Assembly (NCBI RefSeq): GCF_963662255.1
Contig: NW_026912062.1
Location: 62,001 to 126,000 of the forward strand
DNA: 64,000 bases
Source: Cinclus cinclus
Lineage: Eukaryota; Chordata; Aves; Passeriformes; Cinclidae
Direction: 5' to 3'
Below, in pieces: positions 9,471 through 22,041 of the stretch (position 1 is its first letter; each line of letters opens with the position of its first letter). The translations under genes were made by a program, and so were the position numbers. The notes beneath the pieces are model-generated. The model made no database searches. It saw only the letters and a program-made list of their open reading frames with translations, and had not been told where the DNA came from.

Positions 9471-11625
9471 CTGCCCCCTCCTCCAAACCTGGCTGCCATC
9501 GGAGGCCCAAACGCGCCCTACAAAATGACACCTGCCAAGTGGGCTCTTGAGTTTGGCTTCTTGGGGGAAAGTGCCTCCTTTCAAAGCCAACTTGCCTGCG
9601 GCCCGTCCTGGGCTTGTGCCTAGAAAAATTCCATAAGGACGAGGATTTCTCCCAGAACAAAGCTGCCCCCTCCTCCAAACCTGGCTGCCATCGGAGGCCC
9701 AAACGCGCCCTACAAAATGACATCTGCCAAGTGGGCTCTTGAGTTTGGGTTCTTGTGGAAAAGTGCTTCCTTTCGGAGCCAAAATGCCTAACTTGCCTGC
9801 GGCCCGTCCTGGGCTTTTGAGTACAAAAATTCCAGAAGGATGAGGATTTCTCCCAGACCAAAGCTGCCCCCTCCTCCAAACCTGGCTGCCATCAGAGGCC
9901 CAAACGCGCCCTACAAAAGGACATCTGCATTGTGGGTTCTTGAGTTTGGATTCTTGGGGAAAAGTGCCTCCTTTCAAAGCCAACTTGCCTAACTTGCCTG
10001 CGGCCCGTCCTGGGCTTTTGCCTACAAAATTTCCATAAGGACAAGGATTTCTCCCAGACCAAAGCTGCCCCCACCTGCAAACCTGGCTGCCATCGGAGGC
10101 CCAAACGCGCCCTACAAAATGACATCTGCCAAGTGGGCTCCTGAGTTTGGCTTCTTGGGGAAAAGTGCCTCCTTTCGGAGTCAACTTGCCGGCGGCCCAT
10201 GCAGGGCTTTTGCCTACAAAAATTCCATAAGGACGAGGATTTCTCCCAGACCAAAGCTGCCCCCTCCTCCCATCCTGGCTGCCATCGGAGGCCCAAACGT
10301 GCCCTACAAAATGACATCTGCCAAGTGGGCTCTTGAGTTTGGCTTCTTGGGTGGAAGTGCCTCCTTTCAAAGCCAACTTGCCTGCGGCCCGTCCTGGGCT
10401 TTTGCCTACAAAAATTCCATAAGGACGAGGATTTCTCCCAGACCAAAGCTGCCCCCTCCTCCAAACCTGGCTGCCATCGGAGGCCCAAACGTGCCCTACA
10501 ATATGACACCTGCCAAGTGGGCTCTTGAGTTTGGCTTCTTGGGTGGAAGTGCCTCCTTTCAAAGCCAACTTGCCTGCGGCCCGTCCTGGGCTTTTGCCTA
10601 CAAAAATTCCATAAGGACGAGGATTTCTCCCAGACCAAAGCTGCCCCCTCCTCCAAACCTGGCTGCCATCGGAGGCCCAAACGCGCCCTACAAAATGACA
10701 CCTGCCAAGTGGGCTCTTGAGTTTGGCTTCTTGGGGAAAAGTGCCTCCTTTCAAAGCCAACTTGCCTAACTAGCCTGCAGCCCATTCTGGGCTTTTCCCT
10801 ACAAAAATTCCATAAGGACGAGAATTTCTCCCAGACCAAAGCTGCCCCCTCCTCCAAACCTAGCTGCCATCGGTGGCCCAAACGCGCCCTACAAAATGAC
10901 ATCTGCCAAGTGGGCTCCTGAGTTTGGCTTCTTGGGGAAAAGTGCCTCCATTCGGAGCCAACTTGCCTGCAGCCCGTGCTGGGCTTTAGACTACAAAAAT
11001 TCCATAACGACGAGGATTTCTCCCAGACCAAAGCTGCCCCCTCCTCCAAACCTGGCTGCCATCGGAGGCCCAAACGCGCCCCACAAAATGACATCTGCAT
11101 TGAGGGCTCTTGAGTTTGGCTTCTTGGGGGAAAGTGCCTCCTTTCAAAGCCAACTTGCCTAACTAGCCTGCGGCCCGTGCTGGGCTTTAGACTACAAAAA
11201 TTCCAGAAGGACGAGGATTTCTCCCAGACCAAAGCTGCCCCCTCCTCCAAACCTGGCTGCCATCAGAGGCCCAAACGCGCCCTAAAAAATGACATCTGCC
11301 AAGTGGGCTCTTGAGTTTTGCTTCTTGGGGAAAAGTGCCTCCTTTCGGAGCCAACTTGCCTAACTTGCCTGCGGCCCGTCCTGGGCTTTTGCTACAAAAA
11401 TTCCATAACGACGAGGATTTCTCCCAGACCAAAGCTGCCCCCTCCTCCAAACCTGGCTGCCATCGGAGGCCCAAACGCGCCCTACAAAATGACATCTGCC
11501 AAGTGGGCTCTTGAGTTTGGCTTCTTGGGGAAAAGTGACTCCTTTCAAAACCAACTTGCCTGCGTCCCGTCCCGGGCTTTTGCTACAAAAATTCCATAAG
11601 GACGAGGATTCCTCCCAGACCAAAG
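9471..11625 (+). repeat. 11-mer HOR variant, 2155 bp
   Basis: Monomer lengths are 192, 201, 201, 192, 192, 192, 201, 192, 201, 200 and 191 bp. It keeps the left part of the 12-mer type seen at 2788 (the ccacctgc monomer near 10065 and the ggagtcaacttgccggcggcc allele) and joins it to the right part of the 11-mer, skipping the attgatggtt monomer. It looks like an unequal-crossover product between HOR variants. Confidence 0.85.
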
Positions 11626-14600
11626 CTGCCCCCTCCTCCAAACCTGGCTGCCATCGGAGGCCCAAACGCGCCCTACAAAATGACACCTGCCAAGTGGGCT
11701 CTTGAGTTTGGCTTCTTGGGGGAAAGTGCCTCCTTTCAAAGCCAACTTGCCTGCGGCCCGTCCTGGGCTTGTGCCTAGAAAAATTCCATAAGGACGAGGA
11801 TTTCTCCCAGACCAAAGCTGCCCCCTCCTCCAAACCTGGCTGCCATCGGAGGCCCAAACGCACCCTACAAAATGACATCTGCCAAGTGGGCTCTTGAGTT
11901 TGGGTTCTTGTGGAAAAGTGCTTCCTTTCGGAGCCAAAATGCCTAACTTGCCTGCGGCCCGTCCTGGGCTTTTGAGTACAAAAATTCCAGAAGGATGAGG
12001 ATTTCTCCCAGACCAAAGCTGCCCCCTCCTCCAAACCTGGCTGCCATCAGAGGCCCAAACGCGCCCTACAAAAGGACATCTGCATTGTGGGTTCTTGAGT
12101 TTGGCTTCTTGGGGAAAAGTGCCTCCTTTCAAAGCCAACTTGCCTAACTTGCCTGCGGCCCGTCCTGGGCTTTTGCCTACAAAAATTCCATAAGGACGAG
12201 GATTTCTCCCAGACCAAAGCTGCCCCCTCCTCCAAACCTGGCTGCCATCGGAGGCCCAAACGCGCCCTACAAAATGACATCTGCCAAGTGGGCTCTTGAG
12301 TTTGGCTTCTTGGGTGGAAGTGCCTCCTTTCAAAGCCAACTTGCCTGCAGCCCGTCCTGGGCTTTTGCCTACAAAAATTCCATAAGGATGAGGATTTCTC
12401 CCAGACCAAAGCTGACCCCTCCTCCAAACCTGGCTGCCATCGGAGGCCCAAACGCGCCCTACAAAATGACACCTGCCAAGTGGGCTCTTGAGTTTGGCTT
12501 CTTGGGGAAAAGTGCCTCCTTTCAAAGCCAACTTGCCTAACTAGCCTGCAGCCCATTCTGGGCTTTTCCCTACAAAAATTCCATAAGGACGAGAATTTCT
12601 CCCAGACCAAAGCTGCCCCCTCCTCCAAACCTAGCTGCCATCGGTGGCCCAAACGCGCCCTACAAAATGACATCTGCCAAGTGGGCTCCTGAGTTTGGCT
12701 TCTTGGGGAAAAGTGCCTCCATTCGGAGCCAACTTGCCTGCAGCCCGTGCTGGGCTTTAGACTACAAAAATTCCATAACGACGAGGATTTCTCCCAGACC
12801 AAAGCTGCCCCCTCCTCCAAACCTGGCTGCCATCGGAGGCCCAAACGCGCCCCACAAAATGACATCTGCATTGATGGTTCTTGAGTTTGCCTTCTTGGGG
12901 AAAAGTGCCTCCTTTCGGAGCCAACTTGCCTAACTTGCCTGCGGCCCGTCCTGGGCTTTTGCTACAAAAATTCCATAAGGACGAGGATTTCTCCCAGACC
13001 AAAGCTGCCCCCTCCTCCAAACCTGGCTGCCATCGGAGGCCCAAACGTGCCCTACAAAATGACACCTGCCAAGTGGGCTCTTGAGTTTGGCTTCTTGGGT
13101 GGAAGTGCCTCCTTTCAAAGCCAACTTGCCTGCGGCCCGTCCTGGGCTTTTGCCTACAAAAATTCCATAAGGACGAGGATTTCTCCCAGACCAAAGCTGC
13201 CCCCTCCTCCAAACCTGGCTGCCATCGGAGGCCCAAACGCGCCCTACAAAATGACATCTGCCAAGTGGGCTCTTGAGTTTGGCTTCTTGTGGAAAAGTGC
13301 CTCCTTTCAAAGCCAACTTGCCTAACTAGCCTGCGGCCCGTGCTGGGCATTAGACTACAAAAATTCCATAACGACGAGGATTTCTCCCAGACCAAATCTG
13401 CCCCCTCCTCCAAACCTGGCTGCCATCAGAGGACCAAACGCGCCCCACAAAATGACATCTGCCAAGTGGGCTCTTGAGTTTGGCTTCTTGGGGAAAAGTG
13501 CCTCCTTTCGGAGCCAACTTGCCTAACTTGCCTGCGGCCCGTCCTGGGCTTTTGCCTCCAAAAATTCCAGAAGGACGAGGATTTCTCCCAGGCCAAAGCT
13601 GCCCCCTCCTCCAAACCTGGCTGCCATCGGAGGCCCAAACGCGCCCTACAAAATGACACCTGCCAAGTGGGCTCTTGAGTTTGGTTTCTTGGGGAAAAGT
13701 GACTCCTTTCAAAACCAACTTGCCTGCGTCCCGTCCCGGGCTTTTGCTACAAAAATTCCATAAGGACGAGGATTCCTCCCAGACCAAAGCTGCCCCCTCC
13801 TCCAAACCTGGCTGCCATCGGAGGCCCAAACGCGCCCTACAAAATGACACCTGCCAAGTGGGCTCTTGAGTTTGGCTTCTTGTGGGAAAGTGCCTCCTTT
13901 CAAAGCCAACTTGCCTGCGGCCCGTCCTGGGCTTGTGCCTAGAAAAATTCCATAAGGACGAGGATTTCTCCCAGACCAAAGCTGCCCCCTCCTCCAAACC
14001 TGGCTGCCATCGGAGGCCCAAACGCGCCCTACAAAATGACATCTGCCAAGTGGGCTCTTGAGTTTGGGTTCTTGTGGAAAAGTGCTTCCTTTCGGAGCCA
14101 AAATGCCTAACTTGCCTGCGGCCCGTCCTGGGCTTTTGAGTACAAAAATTCCAGAAGGATGAGGATTTCTCCCAGACCAAAGCTGCCCCCTCCTCCAAAC
14201 CTGGCTGCCATCGGAGGCCCAAACGCGCCCTACAAAAGGACATCTGCATTGTGGGTTCTTGAGTTTGGATTCTTGGGGAAAAGTGCCTCCTTTCAAAGCC
14301 AACTTGCCTAAATTGCCTGCGGCCCGTCCTGGGCTTTTGCCTACAAAATTTCCATAAGGACAAGGATTTCTCCCAGACCAAAGCTGCCCCCACCTGCAAA
14401 CCTGGCTGCCATCGGAGGCCCAAACGCGCCCTACAAAATGACATCTGCCAAGTGGGCTCCTGAGTTTGGCTTCTTGGGGAAAAGTGCCTCCTTTCGGAGT
14501 CAACTTGCCGGCGGCCCATGCAGGGATTTTGCCTACAAAAATTCCATAAGGACGAGGATTTCTCCCAGACCAAAGCTGCCCCCTCCTCCAAACCTGGCTG

Positions 14601-14966
14601 CCATCAGAGGCCCAAACGCGCCCTAAAAAATGACATCTGCCAAGTGGGCTCTTGAGTTTTGCTTCTTGGGGAAAAGTGCCTCCTTTCGGAGCCAACTTGC
14701 CTAACTTGCCTGCGGCCCATTCTGGGCTTTTGCTACAAAAATTCCATAACGACGAGGATTTCTCCCAGACCAAAGCTGCCCCCTCCTCCAAACCTGGCTG
14801 CCATCGGAGGCCCAAACGCGCCCTACAAAATGACATCTGCCAAGTGGGCTCTTGAGTTTGGCTTCTTGGGGAAAAGTGACTCCTTTCGGAACCAACTTGC
14901 CTGCGTCCCGTCCCGGGCTTTTGCTACAAAAATTCCATAAGGACGAGGATTCCTCCCAGACCAAAG
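11626..14966 (+). repeat. 17-mer HOR unit, 3341 bp (11 + 6 monomers)
   Basis: Two marker monomers divide this block into an 11-mer (11626-13789, 2164 bp) and a 6-mer (13790-14966, 1177 bp). The whole aligns at 3341 bp offset with the next block. The 6-mer part contains a tgtgggaaagtgcc monomer and a second marker context with ttcggaaccaac instead of ttcaaaaccaac. Confidence 0.87.
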
Positions 14967-17900
14967 CTGCCCCCTCCTCCAAACCTGGCTGCCATCGGAG
15001 GCCCAAACGCGCCCTACAAAATGACACCTGCCAAGTGGGCTCTTGAGTTTGGCTTCTTGGGGGAAAGTGCCTCCTTTCAAAGCCAACTTGCCTGCGGCCC
15101 GTCCTGGGCTTGTGCCTAGAAAAATTCCATAAGGACGAGGATTTCTCCCAGACCAAAGCTGCCCCCTCCTCCAAACCTGGCTGCCATCGGAGGCCCAAAC
15201 GCGCCCTACAAAATGACATCTGCCAAGTGGGCTCTTGAGTTTGGGTTCTTGTGGAAAAGTGCTTCCTTTCGGAGCCAAAATGCCTAACTTGCCTGCGGCC
15301 CGTCCTGGGCTTTTGAGTACAAAAATTCCAGAAGGATGAGGATTTCTCCCAGACCAAAGCTGCCCCCTCCTCCAAACCTGGCTGCCATCAGAGGCCCAAA
15401 CGCGCCCTACAAAAGGACATCTGCATTGTGGGTTCTTGAGTTTGGCTTCTTGGGGAAAAGTGCCTCCTTTCAAAGCCAACTTGCCTAACTTGCCTGCGGC
15501 CCGTCCTGGGCTTTTGCCTACAAAAATTCCATAAGGACGAGGATTTCTCCCAGACCAAAGCTGCCCCCTCCTCCAAACCTGGCTGCCATCGGAGGCCCAA
15601 ACGCGCCCTACAAAATGACATCTGCCAAGTGGGCTCTTGAGTTTGGCTTCTTGGGTGGAAGTGCCTCCTTTCAAAGCCAACTTGCCTGCGGCCCGTCCTG
15701 GGCTTTTGCCTACAAAAATTCCATAAGGACGAGGATTTCTCCCAGACCAAAGCTGACCCCTCCTCCAAACCTGGCTGCCATCGGAGGCCCAAACGCGCCC
15801 TACAAAATGACACCTGCCAAGTGGGCTCTTGAGTTTGGCTTCTTGGGGAAAAGTGCCTCCTTTCAAAGCCAACTTGCCTAACTAGCCTGCAGCCCATTCT
15901 GGGCTTTTCCCTACAAAAATTCCATAAGGACGAGAATTTCTCCCAGACCAAAGCTGCCCCCTCCTCCAAACCTAGCTGCCATCGGTGGCCCAAACGCGCC
16001 CTACAAAATGACATCTGCCAAGTGGGCTCCTGAGTTTGGCTTCTTGGGGAAAAGTGCCTCCATTCGGAGCCAACTTGCCTGCAGCCCGTGCTGGGCTTTA
16101 GACTACAAAAATTCCATAACGACGAGGATTTCTCCCAGACCAAAGCTGCCCCCTCCTCCAAACCTGGCTGCCATCGGAGGCCCAAACGCGCCCCACAAAA
16201 TGACATCTGCATTGATGGTTCTTGAGTTTGCCTTCTTGGGGAAAAGTGCCTCCTTTCGGAGCCAACTTGCCTAACTTGCCTGCGGCCCGTCCTGGGCTTT
16301 TGCTACAAAAATTCCATAAGGACGAGGATTTCTCCCAGACCAAAGCTGCCCCCTCCTCCAAACCTGGCTGCCATCGGAGGCCCAAACGTGCCCTACAAAA
16401 TGACACCTGCCAAGTGGGCTCTTGAGTTTGGCTTCTTGGGTGGAAGTGCCTCCTTTCAAAGCCAACTTGCCTGCGGCCCGTCCTGGGCTTTTGCCTACAA
16501 AAATTCCATAAGGACGAGGATTTCTCCCAGACCAAAGCTGCCCCCTCCTCCAAACCTGGCTGCCATCGGAGGCCCAAACGCGCCCTACAAAATGACATCT
16601 GCCAAGTGGGCTCTTGAGTTTGGCTTCTTGTGGAAAAGTGCCTCCTTTCAAAGCCAACTTGCCTAACTAGCCTGCGGCCCGTGCTGGGCATTAGACTACA
16701 AAAATTCCATAACGACGAGGATTTCTCCCAGACCAAATCTGCCCCCTCCTCCAAACCTGGCTGCCATCAGAGGACCAAACGCGCCCCACAAAATGACATC
16801 TGCCAAGTGGGCTCTTGAGTTTGGCTTCTTGGGGAAAAGTGCCTCCTTTCGGAGCCAACTTGCCTAACTTGCCTGCGGCCCGTCCTGGGCTTTTGCCTCC
16901 AAAAATTCCAGAAGGACGAGGATTTCTCCCAGGCCAAAGCTGCCCCCTCCTCCAAACCTGGCTGCCATCGGAGGCCCAAACGCGCCCTACAAAATGACAC
17001 CTGCCAAGTGGGCTCTTGAGTTTGGTTTCTTGGGGAAAAGTGACTCCTTTCAAAACCAACTTGCCTGCGTCCCGTCCCGGGCTTTTGCTACAAAAATTCC
17101 ATAAGGACGAGGATTCCTCCCAGACCAAAGCTGCCCCCTCCTCCAAACCTGGCTGCCATCGGAGGCCCAAACGCGCCCTACAAAATGACATCTGCCAAGT
17201 GGGCTCTTGAGTTTGGGTTCTTGTGGAAAAGTGCTTCCTTTCGGAGCCAAAATGCCTAACTTGCCTGCGGCCCGTCCTGGGCTTTTGAGTACAAAAATTC
17301 CAGAAGGATGAGGATTTCTCCCAGACCAAAGCTGCCCCCTCCTCCAAACCTGGCTGCCATCGGAGGCCCAAACGCGCCCTACAAAAGGACATCTGCATTG
17401 TGGGTTCTTGAGTTTGGATTCTTGGGGAAAAGTGCCTCCTTTCAAAGCCAACTTGCCTAAATTGCCTGCGGCCCGTCCTGGGCTTTTGCCTACAAAATTT
17501 CCATAAGGACAAGGATTTCTCCCAGACCAAAGCTGCCCCCACCTGCAAACCTGGCTGCCATCGGAGGCCCAAACGCGCCCTACAAAATGACATCTGCCAA
17601 GTGGGCTCCTGAGTTTGGCTTCTTGGGGAAAAGTGCCTCCTTTCGGAGTCAACTTGCCGGCGGCCCATGCAGGGCTTTTGCCTACAAAAATTCCATAAGG
17701 ACGAGGATTTCTCCCAGACCAAAGCTGCCCCCTCCTCCAAACCTGGCTGCCATCAGAGGCCCAAACGCGCCCTAAAAAATGACATCTGCCAAGTGGGCTC
17801 TTGAGTTTTGCTTCTTGGGGAAAAGTGCCTCCTTTCGGAGCCAACTTGCCTAACTTGCCTGCGGCCCATTCTGGGCTTTTGCTACAAAAATTCCATAACG

Positions 17901-18115
17901 ACGAGGATTTCTCCCAGACCAAAGCTGCCCCCTCCTCCAAACCTGGCTGCCATCGGAGGCCCAAACGCGCCCTACAAAATGACATCTGCCAAGTGGGCTC
18001 TTGAGTTTGGCTTCTTGGGGAAAAGTGACTCCTTTCGGAACCAACTTGCCTGCGTCCCGTCCCGGGCTTTTGCTACAAAAATTCCATAAGGACGAGGATT
18101 CCTCCCAGACCAAAG
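14967..18115 (+). repeat. 16-mer HOR unit, 3149 bp (11 + 5 monomers)
   Basis: This is the 17-mer minus exactly one 192-bp monomer. Its 11-mer part is 2164 bp, and the second part (17131-18115) is 985 bp instead of 1177 bp. The missing monomer is the one carrying cttgtgcctagaaaa, which would lie just after 17160. Elsewhere the order and private variants match the preceding block. Confidence 0.87.
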
Positions 18116-21100
18116 CTGCCCCCTCCTCCAAACCTGGCTGCCATCGGAGGCCCAAACGCGCCCTACAAAATGACACCTGCCAAGTGGGCTCTTGAGTTTG
18201 GCTTCTTGGGGGAAAGTGCCTCCTTTCAAAGCCAACTTGCCTGCGGCCCGTCCTGGGCTTGTGCCTAGAAAAATTCCATAAGGACGAGGATTTCTCCCAG
18301 ACCAAAGCTGCCCCCTCCTCCAAACCTGGCTGCCATCGGAGGCCCAAACGCGCCCTACAAAATGACATCTGCCAAGTGGGCTCTTGAGTTTGGGTTCTTG
18401 TGGAAAAGTGCTTCCTTTCGGAGCCAAAATGCCTAACTTGCCTGCGGCCCGTCCTGGGCTTTTGAGTACAAAAATTCCAGAAGGATGAGGATTTCTCCCA
18501 GACCAAAGCTGCCCCCTCCTCCAAACCTGGCTGCCATCAGAGGCCCAAACGCGCCCTACAAAAGGACATCTGCATTGTGGGTTCTTGAGTTTGGCTTCTT
18601 GGGGAAAAGTGCCTCCTTTCAAAGCCAACTTGCCTAACTTGCCTGCGGCCCGTCCTGGGCTTTTGCCTACAAAAATTCCATAAGGACGAGGATTTCTCCC
18701 AGACCAAAGCTGCCCCCTCCTCCAAACCTGGCTGCCATCGGAGGCCCAAACGCGCCCTACAAAATGACATCTGCCAAGTGGGCTCTTGAGTTTGGCTTCT
18801 TGGGTGGAAGTGCCTCCTTTCAAAGCCAACTTGCCTGCGGCCCGTCCTGGGCTTTTGCCTACAAAAATTCCATAAGGACGAGGATTTCTCCCAGACCAAA
18901 GCTGACCCCTCCTCCAAACCTGGCTGCCATCGGAGGCCCAAACGCGCCCTACAAAATGACACCTGCCAAGTGGGCTCTTGAGTTTGGCTTCTTGGGGAAA
19001 AGTGCCTCCTTTCAAAGCCAACTTGCCTAACTAGCCTGCAGCCCATTCTGGGCTTTTCCCTACAAAAATTCCATAAGGACGAGAATTTCTCCCAGACCAA
19101 AGCTGCCCCCTCCTCCAAACCTAGCTGCCATCGGTGGCCCAAACGCGCCCTACAAAATGACATCTGCCAAGTGGGCTCCTGAGTTTGGCTTCTTGGGGAA
19201 AAGTGCCTCCATTCGGAGCCAACTTGCCTGCAGCCCGTGCTGGGCTTTAGACTACAAAAATTCCATAAGGACGAGGATTTCTCCCAGACCAAAGCTGCCC
19301 CCTCCTCCAAACCTGGCTGCCATCGGAGGCCCAAACGCGCCCCACAAAATGACATCTGCATTGATGGTTCTTGAGTTTGCCTTCTTGGGGAAAAGTGCCT
19401 CCTTTCGGAGCCAACTTGCCTAACTTGCCTGCGGCCCGTCCTGGGCTTTTGCTACAAAAATTCCATAAGGACGAGGATTTCTCCCAGACCAAAGCTGCCC
19501 CCTCCTCCAAACCTGGCTGCCATCGGAGGCCCAAACGTGCCCTACAAAATGACACCTGCCAAGTGGGCTCTTGAGTTTGGCTTCTTGGGTGGAAGTGCCT
19601 CCTTTCAAAGCCAACTTGCCTGCGGCCCGTCCTGGGCTTTTGCCTACAAAAATTCCATAAGGACGAGGATTTCTCCCAGACCAAAGCTGCCCCCTCCTCC
19701 AAACCTGGCTGCCATCGGAGGCCCAAACGCGCCCTACAAAATGACATCTGCCAAGTGGGCTCTTGAGTTTGGCTTCTTGTGGAAAAGTGCCTCCTTTCAA
19801 AGCCAACTTGCCTAACTAGCCTGCGGCCCGTGCTGGGCATTAGACTACAAAAATTCCATAACGACGAGGATTTCTCCCAGACCAAATCTGCCCCCTCCTC
19901 CAAACCCGGCTGCCATCAGAGGACCAAACGCGCCCCACAAAATGACATCTGCCAAGTGGGCTCTTGAGTTTGGCTTCTTGGGGAAAAGTGCCTCCTTTCG
20001 GAGCCAACTTGCCTAACTTGCCTGCGGCCCGTCCTGGGCTTTTGCCTCCAAAAATTCCAGAAGGACGAGGATTTCTCCCAGGCCAAAGCTGCCCCCTCCT
20101 CCAAACCTGGCTGCCATCGGAGGCCCAAACGCGCCCTACAAAATGACACCTGCCAAGTGGGCTCTTGAGTTTGGTTTCTTGGGGAAAAGTGACTCCTTTC
20201 AAAACCAACTTGCCTGCGTCCCGTCCCGGGCTTTTGCTACAAAAATTCCATAAGGACGAGGATTCCTCCCAGACCAAAGCTGCCCCCTCCTCCAAACCTG
20301 GCTGCCATCGGAGGCCCAAACGCGCCCTACAAAATGACACCTGCCAAGTGGGCTCTTGAGTTTGGCTTCTTGTGGGAAAGTGCCTCCTTTCAAAGCCAAC
20401 TTGCCTGCGGCCCGTCCTGGGCTTGTGCCTAGAAAAATTCCATAAGGACGAGGATTTCTCCCAGACCAAAGCTGCCCCCTCCTCCAAACCTGGCTGCCAT
20501 CGGAGGCCCAAACGCGCCCTACAAAATGACATCTGCCAAGTGGGCTCTTGAGTTTGGGTTCTTGTGGAAAAGTGCTTCCTTTCGGAGCCAAAATGCCTAA
20601 CTTGCCTGCGGCCCGTCCTGGGCTTTTGAGTACAAAAATTCCAGAAGGATGAGGATTTCTCCCAGACCAAAGCTGCCCCCTCCTCCAAACCTGGCTGCCA
20701 TCGGAGGCCCAAACGCGCCCTACAAAATGACATCTGCCAAGTGGGCTCCTGAGTTTGGCTTCTTGGGGAAAAGTGCCTCCTTTCGGAGTCAACTTGCCGG
20801 CGGCCCATGCAGGGCTTTTGCCTACAAAAATTCCATAAGGACGAGGATTTCTCCCAGACCAAAGCTGCCCCCTCCTCCCATCCTGGCTGCCATCGGAGGC
20901 CCAAACGTGCCCTACAAAATGACATCTGCCAAGTGGGCTCTTGAGTTTGGCTTCTTGGGTGGAAGTGCCTCCTTTCAAAGCCAACTTGCCTGCGGCCCGT
21001 CCTGGGCTTTTGCCTACAAAAATTCCATAAGGACGAGGATTTCTCCCAGACCAAAGCTGCCCCCTCCTCCAAACCTGGCTGCCATCGGAGGCCCAAACGC

Positions 21101-22041
21101 GCCCTACAAAATGACACCTGCCAAGTGGGCTCCTGAGTTTGGCTTCTTGGGGAAAAGTGCCTCCTTTCAAAGCCAACTTGCCTAACTAGCCTGCAGCCCA
21201 TTCTGGGCTTTTCCCTACAAAAATTCCATAAGGACGAGAATTTCTCCCAGACCAAAGCTGCCCCCTCCTCCAAACCTAGCTGCCATCGGTGGCCCAAACG
21301 CGCCCTACAAAATGACATCTGCCAAGTGGGCTCCTGAGTTTGGCTTCTTGGGGAAAAGTGCCTCCATTCGGAGCCAACTTGCCTGCAGCCCGTGCTGGGC
21401 TTTAGACTACAAAAATTCCATAACGACGAGGATTTCTCCCAGACCAAAGCTGCCCCCTCCTCCAAACCTGGCTGCCATCGGAGGCCCAAACGCGCCCCAC
21501 AAAATGACATCTGCATTGAGGGCTCTTGAGTTTGGCTTCTTGGGGGAAAGTGCCTCCTTTCAAAGCCAACTTGCCTAACTAGCCTGCGGCCCGTGCTGGG
21601 CTTTAGACTACAAAAATTCCAGAAGGACGAGGATTTCTCCCAGACCAAAGCTGCCCCCTCCTCCAAACCTGGCTGCCATCAGAGGCCCAAACGCGCCCTA
21701 CAAAATGACATCTGCCAAGTGGGCTCTTGAGTTTTGCTTCTTGGGGAAAAGTGCCTCCTTTCGGAGCCAACTTGCCTAACTTGCCTGCGGCCCGTCCTGG
21801 GCTTTTGCTACAAAAATTCCATAAGGACGAGGATTTCTCCCAGACCAAAGCTGCCCCCTCCTCCAAACCTGGCTGCCATCGGAGGCCCAAACGCGCCCTA
21901 CAAAATGACATCTGCCAAGTGGGCTCTTGAGTTTGGCTTCTTGGGGAAAAGTGACTCCTTTCAAAACCAACTTGCCTGCGTCCCGTCCCGGGCTTTTGCT
22001 ACAAAAATTCCATAAGGACGAGGATTCCTCCCAGACCAAAG
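18116..22041 (+). repeat. 20-mer block, 3926 bp (11 + 9 monomers)
   Basis: It starts with the standard 11-mer (18116-20279). The remaining nine monomers (20280-22041, 1762 bp) mix left-part and right-part monomers of the earlier 2155-bp variant, including the catcctggctgcc allele near 20878 and the attgagggctcttgag junction near 21523 that is also present near 11099. The order indicates recombination between HOR types. Confidence 0.82.
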
